Shown piece by piece: positions 16,060-23,892 of a DNA stretch of 33,354 nt (the first letter of the stretch is position 1; every line of letters begins with the position of its first letter). The notes below the pieces were generated by a model. It was given only the letters and a program-made list of their open reading frames with translations. It ran no database searches and was not told the DNA's origin. The stretch is from the NCBI GenBank assembly GCA_005878385.1, contig VBMN01000081.1, forward strand, positions 1-33,354. The letters are read 5' to 3'. The DNA comes from Methanobacteriota archaeon (GTDB lineage: Archaea > Thermoplasmatota > Thermoplasmata > RBG-16-68-12). The position numbers and the translations under genes were made by a program.

Positions 16060-16578
16060 ATGACGACGGCGGCGGACTTCCGATCCATCTACGAATACAA
16101 TTGGCAGGTCCTGCGCGACTACGGCGAGGCCCTCGAGAAACTCCCCCGAGAGGAGCTGGTCAAGAACCGCGAAGCGACGCACGGATCGTTGAAGAACATC
16201 TTCCACCACATCCTTTCCGTCCACGACGGCTGGCTGAACGTGACCGCGCAAGGCGTATCCGCGGATCCTGCGATGCGCGAGAAGGATTTTGACGAGGTCC
16301 CTTCGATGGAACCGCTCCGGGGATATCTCGAGAAAATCATCGCGAAAGAGACATCGTTTCTGGCCAAGCTGAAGGACAAAGACCTCGGCCGCCGGGTGAA
16401 GCCGGAATGGAAGGAACGATCGCATCCGCTGAGTGATGCCTTGATGCAGGTGACGATGGAACAGGCGCACCATCTCGGGGAGCTCATCGCGCTCCTGTGG
16501 CAGATCGACGTGGAGCCGCCGGAGATGACGTGGATCGACGTGCGCCTCGCGATGAAAGGGGACCCCGGCCCGTCATAG
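16060..16578 (+). CDS. DinB/YfiT-family four-helix protein
   Basis: A 172-residue protein starting at ATG 16060. It has the DinB-like four-helix layout. NIFHHILSVHDGW supplies H49/H50 in the second helix, and MEQAHHLGELIALLWQ gives H137/H138 in the last, where DinB members hold a metal with H-x3-H. The residue four before H138 is E134 rather than His, so the triad would be His-Glu-His. The family includes metal-dependent thiol-S-transferases and stress-induced proteins; the substrate is unknown here. It ends in TAG, 27 bp from a convergent gene. Confidence 0.8.
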   Translation: MTTAADFRSIYEYNWQVLRDYGEALEKLPREELVKNREATHGSLKNIFHHILSVHDGWLNVTAQGVSADPAMREKDFDEVPSMEPLRGYLEKIIAKETSFLAKLKDKDLGRRVKPEWKERSHPLSDALMQVTMEQAHHLGELIALLWQIDVEPPEMTWIDVRLAMKGDPGPS

Positions 16579-16605
16579 GAATCCGGAAGCGCTCCCGCAA
16601 AGCCT

Positions 16606-18090
16606 TCACGCGAAGATCGACGGAGTTCCCGTCGGGAACTGGACCCGATAGCCGAGCGGCACCGTCCGGGCCTGGGTCGCGGGGACCGTCTCGATGAGAT
16701 TCCCCGCGGAATCCTTGAGGGACCAGGGGTCCGTCGACGCCACGACGACCGGCGTCGTGACGACCACGTATTCTCCGGTCGTCGGGGCGGAGTTGGTCCC
16801 CCCGGCACCGACGAACGACATGGGCGTCGACTCGAAGAACGGCGTCGCCAGTTTGCCGAACGGGGTCACGCCGGACATGTTCCCCAGATACACCCGGAAG
16901 AACTGGTTCGGGTTCAGGTTCCCGAGGGCCATCGTGCCGACGCCGTCCTTGTACCCTCCGTTCACCCGCAGGACCTGTTCACGCGACATCCAGCTCGTGT
17001 TCCGGTTGTCGAGGAGGTTCACCGTCTTTCCGATCTCATCCGAGATCGCGAGTTCATCGATCGTGAGGACGAACCAACACGCTCCCGCCCCGGAGGCGGG
17101 TTCGATCGTCACAATCGTGTGCGGGGACGTGTAGTGCTGCTCGAAGAAGAACCGATCGATGTTCATCTGACGCAATCCCTTACTGGGTTCCGACTGCGCC
17201 TGCATCAGGATCGGCCGGAGCCCGATTCCCGACGTTCGGGCGGATTGTTCGACCACGGAGAGATTTTCGAATCGGATCGGCGTGCCGGTCTCCGCGCCGC
17301 TGGACACCTTGATGGCGACGGGAGATCCCGCCGCGTCATACTCCGTCTCGATGCTCGTGTTCCCGCTGAACGTGATGTGGCCAAAGCCGGAGTTCGTATT
17401 CCCGAATTCGATTGCCGAGTAGTCCGCCCCGGTGCCGGATAAGGCGACCTTCAGGTTCTGGATCTCGATGTACTGCATGTAGCCGGCGCTTCCGAGAAAG
17501 CGGAGGCCTTGCTGATTCGGCTGCCCGGTCGGGTGCATCGAAATGTCGCGCAGGACCATCATCTGCTGGTTCCCGGTCCCGTCAAACTGGAGCTCCCGAC
17601 AGTGCAATCCTTGCAGCAATCCGCCGCGGACGACGCCCGTGTACTGAATCTTCTGAATGTGCGGCCGCGGTGTGTTCCGGTAGCGAGGCGGGGGATCCCG
17701 GAGCGAGACCAGGGAGACGCTGTCCTTGTTAATCATGACGATCCCGTTCGGGGCGTCGAGGTCTTCGGTAATCCAGATCGTTCCACCGAGGTCGGATGGG
17801 AGGGCGTCGATCGCGCTTTGGACGACGACCGCGCCGTCCGCTTGCGAGAACTCGTCGGTCCCGGTGGCCAGGTTCCTCCGTCGAAAGAGGGTCGCGGCCT
17901 TGTCGAACCACACCAGATAGGACCCGGCCTGGGGAAAGGGAGAGGGGCCGGTTGGCGGCGGGGGGGCGGCCGTGGGCCGTAAGGAGGGTGCCAGGACCGC
18001 GGTCCCAACCACCGCGGCGCTCGCCCCCCCGATGATCGCGGCCTTCACGAAAGCCCGTCGAGAGGTCGGCTTGGGCTTCTCCTCCTCCAT
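16606..18090 (-). CDS. Tat-exported right-handed beta-helix protein
   Basis: A 494-residue protein with a twin-arginine signal: TSRRAFVK (R11-R12), then a hydrophobic stretch (AAIIGGASAAVVGTAVLA) and a Pro-rich linker to about residue 50. The mature part contains AVVVQSAIDALPSDLGGTIW, a usual entry to pectate-lyase-type beta-helices. Rungs follow up to about residue 400 (for example FENLSVVEQ and YIEIQNLKVAL), then a C-terminal beta domain. Tat export means folding before secretion, unusual for beta-helix proteins. Its role may be binding or cleaving surface or environmental polysaccharide. No catalytic residues were identified. Start ATG 18090 has a GTTATC box about 32 nt upstream. Confidence 0.78.
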   Translation of the reverse strand: MEEEKPKPTSRRAFVKAAIIGGASAAVVGTAVLAPSLRPTAAPPPPTGPSPFPQAGSYLVWFDKAATLFRRRNLATGTDEFSQADGAVVVQSAIDALPSDLGGTIWITEDLDAPNGIVMINKDSVSLVSLRDPPPRYRNTPRPHIQKIQYTGVVRGGLLQGLHCRELQFDGTGNQQMMVLRDISMHPTGQPNQQGLRFLGSAGYMQYIEIQNLKVALSGTGADYSAIEFGNTNSGFGHITFSGNTSIETEYDAAGSPVAIKVSSGAETGTPIRFENLSVVEQSARTSGIGLRPILMQAQSEPSKGLRQMNIDRFFFEQHYTSPHTIVTIEPASGAGACWFVLTIDELAISDEIGKTVNLLDNRNTSWMSREQVLRVNGGYKDGVGTMALGNLNPNQFFRVYLGNMSGVTPFGKLATPFFESTPMSFVGAGGTNSAPTTGEYVVVTTPVVVASTDPWSLKDSAGNLIETVPATQARTVPLGYRVQFPTGTPSIFA

Positions 18091-18117
18091 AGCCGTCCGA
18101 AAACCGTCCCGATTTGA

Positions 18118-18123
18118 GATAAC
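18118..18123 (-). promoter_or_regulatory. TATA-like box for the Tat beta-helix gene
   Basis: GTTATC on the minus strand, 32-33 nt before ATG 18090 and clear of the upstream gene's stop at 18158. Confidence 0.5.
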
Positions 18124-18157
18124 CCTTGCGCTTCGGAGCGAACTCAGCCCGCGGCGG

Positions 18158-19756
18158 TCACAGGAACAGGCGACTTGTCATGGCCTGCAAGCCCGCGACG
18201 GCACCCACGTCACCGGACCACTCCGACATCAGCGGCCCATACCGCCGTTCGGCCCGCTCGAGGAACACCTGCATCTCCTCCCGCATGTCGGCCGCAGCAG
18301 GGCCAGAGACAGCGACCGCGAGGATGAACCGTTGGCTCCGTTCAATCACGACCGTCTTCTGGCCGAGTTCGAGCCGTCGCAATTCGTCGGATCCCCCCGC
18401 GAACGCCACGCGCGAGAAGTTCATGATCGCGGTGAGCATGCCGGCCATCACGTCGGGGTCGTTGTCGACCTCGTCCGAGCGAGAGGCGTGGGTGAGCAAG
18501 ACCCCGGACCCGTCGATCACGAAGACGTCCTCGACGCTCGTGCCGACCTTCGCCGGGAGTTCCAGCGGCTCGAAGTCCCGTTCCAGGGACGCCGTGATCG
18601 GTTCTTGCAGGGAGCCGAGGTCCGCGCTGACGAGCAGGACGCCCCCGCCCGACGTCGTCAGGTCTCGGATTGTGTGGAGGCATCGGACGAGACGCTCCGT
18701 GTCGACATAGATGGCCATGTACTCGAGGCCCTCCAGCGCCACCACGGCAGTCGGCTGTTTCGTGATGAACTCCCGCACGACGCGCTCGAGCATCTCGGGC
18801 GGCATCGGGGCGAGGCGGTTCTGCCCCAGGGCCGACGTGAGCCAGATCATCGGCGTGGCGGGGAGGTCGTAGTCCTCCCGCAACTCCATCGGCGCGCGGC
18901 GGGAGATCACGAGCCCGATCGACCCGCGCCGGACCGCTTCCGCGAGAGCCAGGAAGACGAGCTTGGGCCTGCGCTCCCGGAAGAAGTACGCGCGGCCGGC
19001 CTTGAGATCGAACCGACGCGGCAGGGACATCGGCTCCTCTTTTTGCGGCGTGACGACGAGCATCTTGTACCGCAGAACAGCGGTCGCGAAGCAGGCCGCC
19101 ATCGCGAGGGCGGTGAGCGTGAGGTAGGGCGGTGGGTAGAGGTCCAAGAAGATCTTCGAGAACGCGTACGTCTCCGCGCCCACCCCGTGGATGACGACGC
19201 CCGCGGTCATCAGGATCGTCTGCTTCCGGACGATCGGATCCTTGTTCCGGATCAACGTGCGAACGAGGACCGCGAGGGCCGTCGACATGAAGATCGTCGC
19301 AAACAGAGCGAGGGTCGCGGTGGCCGAAGCGTCCTCGATGACCACGCCGATGCCCCCGTATTCGTTCGACAAGGTCGTGACCTGGACCGTGACCCCGATC
19401 GCGACGACCAGGAGGGAGGACTGGAGGAAGAGGTTCACGAGGCGTCGCCGCATCAGCTCGAATCCGAGGAAGTATTGTCCGATGAACGAGGCCACGAATC
19501 CGACGGCCAGCATGTGGAAGAAGTAGAACAGTCGGGCGATTGCCAGGGGCCCGCTATTCGAGCCGTAGTAGTCCAAGGTGGACGTACGGAGCAGATAGGC
19601 GAACGTGCCCGCGAGGACGAAGAAGATCATCGCAAGGACGAACGTGTCCCCGGCTCGGCGGTTCGGGATCTTGCGGACGACGTAGGCGGCGAGGAGGAGA
19701 GCCACCGAGCTGCTCGAGACCGAAATCAGAGAGTACCACTGGGAGGCTTCGACCAT
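18158..19756 (-). CDS. 7TM sensor with DUF835 and roadblock/LC7-like domains
   Basis: A 532-residue protein. Residues about 1-238 give seven membrane helices in the style of 7TM histidine-kinase input domains (helices near 8-26, 39-57, 72-96, 108-128, 145-165, 180-200 and 210-232). Residues about 250-400 are DUF835: GRAYFFRERR, then GLVISRRAP, IWLTSAL, and VVALEGLEYM. Residues about 405-520 look like a roadblock/LC7 domain (VFVIDGSGVLLTHAS and MAGMLTAIMNFSRVAF). DUF835 is mostly archaeal, and the roadblock fold regulates small GTPases. There is no kinase domain, so output is probably by protein interaction. No GTPase gene is in the window. Confidence 0.8.
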   Translation of the reverse strand: MVEASQWYSLISVSSSSVALLLAAYVVRKIPNRRAGDTFVLAMIFFVLAGTFAYLLRTSTLDYYGSNSGPLAIARLFYFFHMLAVGFVASFIGQYFLGFELMRRRLVNLFLQSSLLVVAIGVTVQVTTLSNEYGGIGVVIEDASATATLALFATIFMSTALAVLVRTLIRNKDPIVRKQTILMTAGVVIHGVGAETYAFSKIFLDLYPPPYLTLTALAMAACFATAVLRYKMLVVTPQKEEPMSLPRRFDLKAGRAYFFRERRPKLVFLALAEAVRRGSIGLVISRRAPMELREDYDLPATPMIWLTSALGQNRLAPMPPEMLERVVREFITKQPTAVVALEGLEYMAIYVDTERLVRCLHTIRDLTTSGGGVLLVSADLGSLQEPITASLERDFEPLELPAKVGTSVEDVFVIDGSGVLLTHASRSDEVDNDPDVMAGMLTAIMNFSRVAFAGGSDELRRLELGQKTVVIERSQRFILAVAVSGPAAADMREEMQVFLERAERRYGPLMSEWSGDVGAVAGLQAMTSRLFL

Positions 19757-19783
19757 GCGGCGGGGGCGGACCCGAGCCAGGGC

Positions 19784-19789
19784 CTAAAA
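19784..19789 (-). promoter_or_regulatory. TATA-like box for the 7TM-DUF835 gene
   Basis: TTTTAG on the minus strand, 33 nt before ATG 19756. Confidence 0.5.
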
Positions 19790-19870
19790 GACCTTGCCCG
19801 CGACTCTCGAAAATGAACATGAAGGCGGTTCCCCTGGCGGGACTCCTCCCTCCCGTGGAAGGGCAACCCA

Positions 19871-19876
19871 TTTAGG
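19871..19876 (+). promoter_or_regulatory. TATA-like box for the short-chain dehydrogenase
   Basis: TTTAGG, 30 nt before ATG 19901, in the divergent region 19757-19900. Confidence 0.5.
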
Positions 19877-19900
19877 CAGGGCGGCCATCCATCGGGAGTC

Positions 19901-20773
19901 ATGGCGGCCATCGGAACGACTCCGCTTGAAGACCGGGTGTGGCTCGTCACGGGCGCCTCGTCCGGGATCGGGAAGGCGACCGCCCTCGGACTCGCCCGAC
20001 TCGGCGGCACGGTCGTCCTGGCGTGTCGGGATGCGACCCGGGGCGAGGCGGCCCAGCACGAGATCGTCCGGGACTCCAAGAATCCGAAGGTCACCCTCAT
20101 GATCGTCGACCTGGCGAGCCAGGCATCGATCGTCTCGTTCGCCGAGGAGTTCACGCAAGACTACAGACGTCTCGACGCCCTCGTGAACAACGCGGGCGTC
20201 TTCACGCGCGAACGGATGACCACGCCGGACGGCCTCGAGCTGCAGTTCGCGGTGAACTACCTGGGAGGATTCTTGCTCAGCCACCTCCTCCTCGATCTGT
20301 TGCTCGCCTCCACACCATCGCGGATCGTGAACGTCTCATCGAGCGCACACAAGGGAGCGACGATCAATTTCGACGACCTGCAGGGCGAACGCAAGTACGC
20401 GGGTTACAAGGCCTACAGCCAGTCGAAGCTCGCGCAGATTCTTTTCACTGTGGAATACGCGCGGCGACTCGCGGGGACCGGCGTCACCGTGAACGCGGTC
20501 CATCCCGGCGTGATCAAGACGAACCTCGCCAGCGACGAAACGCCCAAAATCTTCCGATTCGTCCGGATGTTTTTCAAGAGCCCCGCGAAGGGGGCGGAGA
20601 CCCCGATCTTCCTCGTCGCATCGCCGACGGTCGCGAACCTGAGCGGTCAGTATTTCGTGCAGCGCCATGTGAAGGCGCCTTCCCCACAAGCGCAGGACCC
20701 GGCCGTCGCCCGCCGACTGTATGACGTCAGTGTGAAGCTCGCGGGACTCGAATCGGGCGGGACGCCGTCGTGA
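19901..20773 (+). CDS. Short-chain dehydrogenase/reductase, retinol-dehydrogenase-like
   Basis: A 290-residue SDR. The cofactor motif is T17-G-A-S-S-G-I-G24, then VDLASQASI, NNAG (LVNNAGVF), VSSSAHKG as the catalytic Ser region, and Y172-S-Q-S-K176 as the catalytic pair. The length and the NYLGGFLLSHLLLDLL segment match the retinol dehydrogenase-like branch, which reduces or oxidises ketones, aldehydes and alcohols with NAD(P). The substrate cannot be told. It is upstream of the epimerase by 79 bp but the two appear to have separate promoters. Confidence 0.9.
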   Translation: MAAIGTTPLEDRVWLVTGASSGIGKATALGLARLGGTVVLACRDATRGEAAQHEIVRDSKNPKVTLMIVDLASQASIVSFAEEFTQDYRRLDALVNNAGVFTRERMTTPDGLELQFAVNYLGGFLLSHLLLDLLLASTPSRIVNVSSSAHKGATINFDDLQGERKYAGYKAYSQSKLAQILFTVEYARRLAGTGVTVNAVHPGVIKTNLASDETPKIFRFVRMFFKSPAKGAETPIFLVASPTVANLSGQYFVQRHVKAPSPQAQDPAVARRLYDVSVKLAGLESGGTPS

Positions 20774-20819
20774 TGTGAAACGAATTCCTCCTCCCGCAGG
20801 GCCGACATGGAGCGGAAAC

Positions 20820-20825
20820 GTTATG
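20820..20825 (+). promoter_or_regulatory. TATA-like box that decides the epimerase start
   Basis: GTTATG ends in an in-frame ATG (20823) that would otherwise be taken as a start. The true start is then ATG 20853, 33 nt after the first base of the box. Confidence 0.5.
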
Positions 20826-20852
20826 CCAAACCTCTCCGTGCGTCCGGAAAGA

Positions 20853-21800
20853 ATGGACGGCGCGCGGGTTCTCGTGACGGGTGGCGCGGGGTTCATTGGA
20901 TCCCATCTGGTCGATCGACTGGTCGTACGGAATGAGGTGACCGTGATTGATGACCTCTCTACGGGGACGCTCCGAAATCTGGGCCGCGCGCGCGGCAAGG
21001 TCCATCTGAAAAAGGCCTCGGTCCTCGAGACTGATACCCTTGCCGGGGCGATGGAGGGTCAACAGACCGTCTACCATCTCGCGGCGAAGACGTCGGTCCC
21101 AGAGAGCGTCGCGAAGCCCGACGCATATTGGCGCACGAACGTGGAGGGCACGGTCGGCGTCCTCAAGGCCGCGGCCGATGCTGGCGTGGGTCGTGTCGTC
21201 TTCGTCTCGAGCGCGGCCGTGTACGGGAACTCGCCCGAGATGCCGAAGGTGGAATCCATGCGTCCGGACCCGGCATCCCCCTACGCCACAACGAAGATGG
21301 TCGGCGAGTTCGCCTGCGAGGAGATCCGTGGGATGACCGGGATCGAGACCGTGGTCGTCCGCCTCTTCAATGCGTACGGCCCGCGACAGGACCCCTCCGC
21401 ACCCTACTCGGGCGTCGTGGCGAAGTTCTGCGCCGCCATCGCGGCGCACCGGCCTCTCGAAATCTACGGCGACGGCGAACAGACGCGGGACTTCCTCTTC
21501 GTCGCCGACATCGCCGAGGGACTCGAACTGGCCGGCACCCAGCCTGTGAACGGCGTCACGTTGAACATGGGGAGCGGCGAGGCCTTCACGGTGAACGAGG
21601 TCGTCCGCCTCCTGTCCGAGATCGCGGGCGAACCGATCCGCGTGACCCGCAAGCCGGAGCGGCCCGGCGATGTCGGGCATTCCCGCGCGGATGTCTCGAG
21701 GGCGAAGGAGAGACTCGGTTTCACCGCGCGCACTTCCGTGCGGGAGGGCCTCAAGAAGACCCTCGAGGACGCCCGGAAGCGGTCCTCGCGTTCCTCCTAG
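20853..21800 (+). CDS. NAD-dependent nucleotide-sugar epimerase/dehydratase
   Basis: A 315-residue extended SDR starting at ATG 20853 (MDGARVLVTGGAGFIGSHL). Motifs are G10-G-A-G-F-I-G16 for NAD binding, VSSAAVYG for the catalytic Ser region, Y144-A-T-T-K148, and the family hallmark GDGEQTRDFLFVADI. This is the UDP-glucose 4-epimerase-like family, interconverting UDP-sugars for glycan synthesis. It fits with the flippases and the GT-C-like protein as envelope glycan machinery. Exact substrate unknown. It ends in TAG one base before the convergent M3 peptidase gene. Confidence 0.9.
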   Translation: MDGARVLVTGGAGFIGSHLVDRLVVRNEVTVIDDLSTGTLRNLGRARGKVHLKKASVLETDTLAGAMEGQQTVYHLAAKTSVPESVAKPDAYWRTNVEGTVGVLKAAADAGVGRVVFVSSAAVYGNSPEMPKVESMRPDPASPYATTKMVGEFACEEIRGMTGIETVVVRLFNAYGPRQDPSAPYSGVVAKFCAAIAAHRPLEIYGDGEQTRDFLFVADIAEGLELAGTQPVNGVTLNMGSGEAFTVNEVVRLLSEIAGEPIRVTRKPERPGDVGHSRADVSRAKERLGFTARTSVREGLKKTLEDARKRSSRSS

Positions 21801-21801
21801 G

Positions 21802-23805
21802 TCATCGGCCTTCGCGGTTCAGCCAATTCTCGAACGCGTCGAACGAGAGCGGTCGGCCCAGGAAGTCTTCGATCAACTCGGACGCCGGCTTCCGGCTGCC
21901 GGGTGTGAGGATCGTCTCGCGGTATCGCCGCGCGACCTTCGGGTCGAGGATCGTGTCGCCTTCCTGGAACTTAGAGAAGAGGTCTTTCGCGATCACGAGG
22001 GACCACATGTACGTGTAATAGATTGCGGAGTAGGCGTTCAGGTGGCCGAAGTTGCATTGGAAGTGGGTTCCCGGATGGAACGGCACGAGCGGGAACCGCC
22101 GAAAGACCGCCTCGAGCGTCTTCGTCGTGTCGATCCCGGTCGGGTCGCCGTGGTAGTACTCGAAGGAGAGGGTGCCCAGGACGAGCTGCCGCTGCACGTC
22201 GAGCGCCCGCGAGACGGCGTCGGCCCGCCGTAACTTCGCGACGAATTCCGCGGGCACAGGTTCGCCCGTCTCGTGGTGGTGGGCGAACCGCCGCAAGGTC
22301 GCGGGATCGCGGATCCATTCCTCGAGCATCTGCGACGGGGCCTCGATGAAGTCCCACTCGATCCCGTCGTCCGTGTTCTTGATCCATCGACCGTGGCCCA
22401 TGAACATCGCGTGGAGCAGATGCCCGAACTCGTGGAAGAGCGTCTCCACCTCCAGGTACTCCATGAGCGCGGGCCCCTCCTTCGGATCCGGGAAATTGCA
22501 CATGAGGGCCGCCTGGGGCAGTGCGCTCGCCGCGATCCCACGGACGAGGATCGAGGCCGCGGCATGCGAGTACTTGTCCTTCCGCGGATGGAGATCCAAA
22601 TAGAAGCGACCGATCCGTTCGTCCGCGTCGAAGACGTCGTATACGTCCACGGACGGATGCCAGACCGGCACGCCGGACACGCGTTCGTAACGGACGCCGA
22701 ACAGCTCTCGGGTGATCTCGAAGAGGCCCTCGAGGACGTTCGTGAAAGCAAAGTACGGCCGAAGGAGTTTCGCGTCGAAGTCGAAATTCTCGGCGCGCAC
22801 CAGCTCGGAGTAGAAATTCGTGTCCCAGGCGTGGAGGGACGCCGCGCCCGGCGTGTCCTTCCGTTTGCGGTCGATCAGGATCGCGGAGTCTTCCTTCGCG
22901 CGTTCCTCGGAAGCGGCGCGGACCTTCGCCAGGAAGTCGCCAATGCCTTTCGCGGATCCGATCATCTTGTCCTGCACGATGTAATCCGCGAAGCTCTCGT
23001 ATCCCAGGATCCGCGCGAGTTCGTGGCGCGTCGCCATGAGCCTGGACAACGTCCCGAGGTTCGCGGGATGACCACGGTTCAGGTGCTCCCACTGGAGCCG
23101 CCGTCGGACCTCCGGGTCCCTCGCATACCGGAAGACCGGGATGATGTCCGGGTACTGGGTCGTGATCGTGATCTTGCCGTCCGGCCCGGGCGGATGGGCT
23201 TTCACAAAGTCGTCCGGCAGACCCGCGAGGGCCGTCGCATCGTCGACCTGGATCGAACGCTCGTCCTCGCGGATCGTCCGATCGAACTCCTGACCGATCG
23301 CGGTCATCTCGTCCCGCAGTTCCTTGATCCGGTCGCGGGTCGCCACATCCCGGTCGACCCCGGCGAGCCGGAAGTCCCGGAGGATCTTGCGCACGGCATA
23401 CTTCGTGTCCGGATCCTCCTTCGACACGTCCAGGTCCACGAACGCGTCATAGAGAGGACGGTTCAGAGCGAGGTCCGTGGCGAACCGCTCCGACTCCTGG
23501 TACCACTTGTCGGCCGTGGCACGGACCGCGGCGTCCGGGTGCACGTCGAAGAGGAATTTGCTTTGCCCCTGGAGCTCGGACAGTGCGGACAGGAGGCGGT
23601 CGTAGGGTACGAGCAGGTTGTCGATCGTCCGCGGCCCGCCGTGCGCGAGGATCGCCTCCAGATGTTGGCGGCACTCCGCCAGGCCCGCACCGGCCTCCGT
23701 CGCCAAGGACTCCGCATCGGACGCGAACAAGTACCGCGGGACGGTGAGGGGACTTGCGTCCGAACGAAGGCTTCGCTTCGGTGGTGTGCGGCGACTCGCA
23801 GGCAT
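21802..23805 (-). CDS. M3-family oligopeptidase (thimet oligopeptidase-like zinc metallopeptidase)
   Basis: A 667-residue cytosolic peptidase. The catalytic zinc motif is H458-E459-F-G-H462 within TLFHEFGHLLHAMF. The third zinc ligand is E488 in DFIEAPSQMLEEW, a hallmark block of thimet oligopeptidase-like M3A members. Upstream blocks LNRPLYDAF and WEHLNRGHP also fit. Length is normal for the family. It cleaves short peptides, probably in peptide turnover. Start ATG 23805 follows an ACTTAG box by about 29 nt. The first 25 residues (MPASRRTPPKRSLRSD) are basic and likely disordered. Confidence 0.92.
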   Translation of the reverse strand: MPASRRTPPKRSLRSDASPLTVPRYLFASDAESLATEAGAGLAECRQHLEAILAHGGPRTIDNLLVPYDRLLSALSELQGQSKFLFDVHPDAAVRATADKWYQESERFATDLALNRPLYDAFVDLDVSKEDPDTKYAVRKILRDFRLAGVDRDVATRDRIKELRDEMTAIGQEFDRTIREDERSIQVDDATALAGLPDDFVKAHPPGPDGKITITTQYPDIIPVFRYARDPEVRRRLQWEHLNRGHPANLGTLSRLMATRHELARILGYESFADYIVQDKMIGSAKGIGDFLAKVRAASEERAKEDSAILIDRKRKDTPGAASLHAWDTNFYSELVRAENFDFDAKLLRPYFAFTNVLEGLFEITRELFGVRYERVSGVPVWHPSVDVYDVFDADERIGRFYLDLHPRKDKYSHAAASILVRGIAASALPQAALMCNFPDPKEGPALMEYLEVETLFHEFGHLLHAMFMGHGRWIKNTDDGIEWDFIEAPSQMLEEWIRDPATLRRFAHHHETGEPVPAEFVAKLRRADAVSRALDVQRQLVLGTLSFEYYHGDPTGIDTTKTLEAVFRRFPLVPFHPGTHFQCNFGHLNAYSAIYYTYMWSLVIAKDLFSKFQEGDTILDPKVARRYRETILTPGSRKPASELIEDFLGRPLSFDAFENWLNREGR

Positions 23806-23828
23806 GGCGCGACGGAATCTTCGCCGAG

Positions 23829-23834
23829 CTAAGT
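23829..23834 (-). promoter_or_regulatory. TATA-like box for the M3 peptidase
   Basis: ACTTAG on the minus strand, 28-29 nt before ATG 23805. Confidence 0.4.
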
Positions 23835-23892
23835 ACCTTGTCTCCCGGAGCGGGGAAGAGGAATGCCTTCGGGTCCTCCGTTCGTTTCCGGT

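Noticed and set aside
20823-20825. ATG as epimerase start
   Set aside because: It lies inside the GTTATG promoter box. The Rossmann fold begins naturally at ATG 20853, 33 nt downstream of the box.
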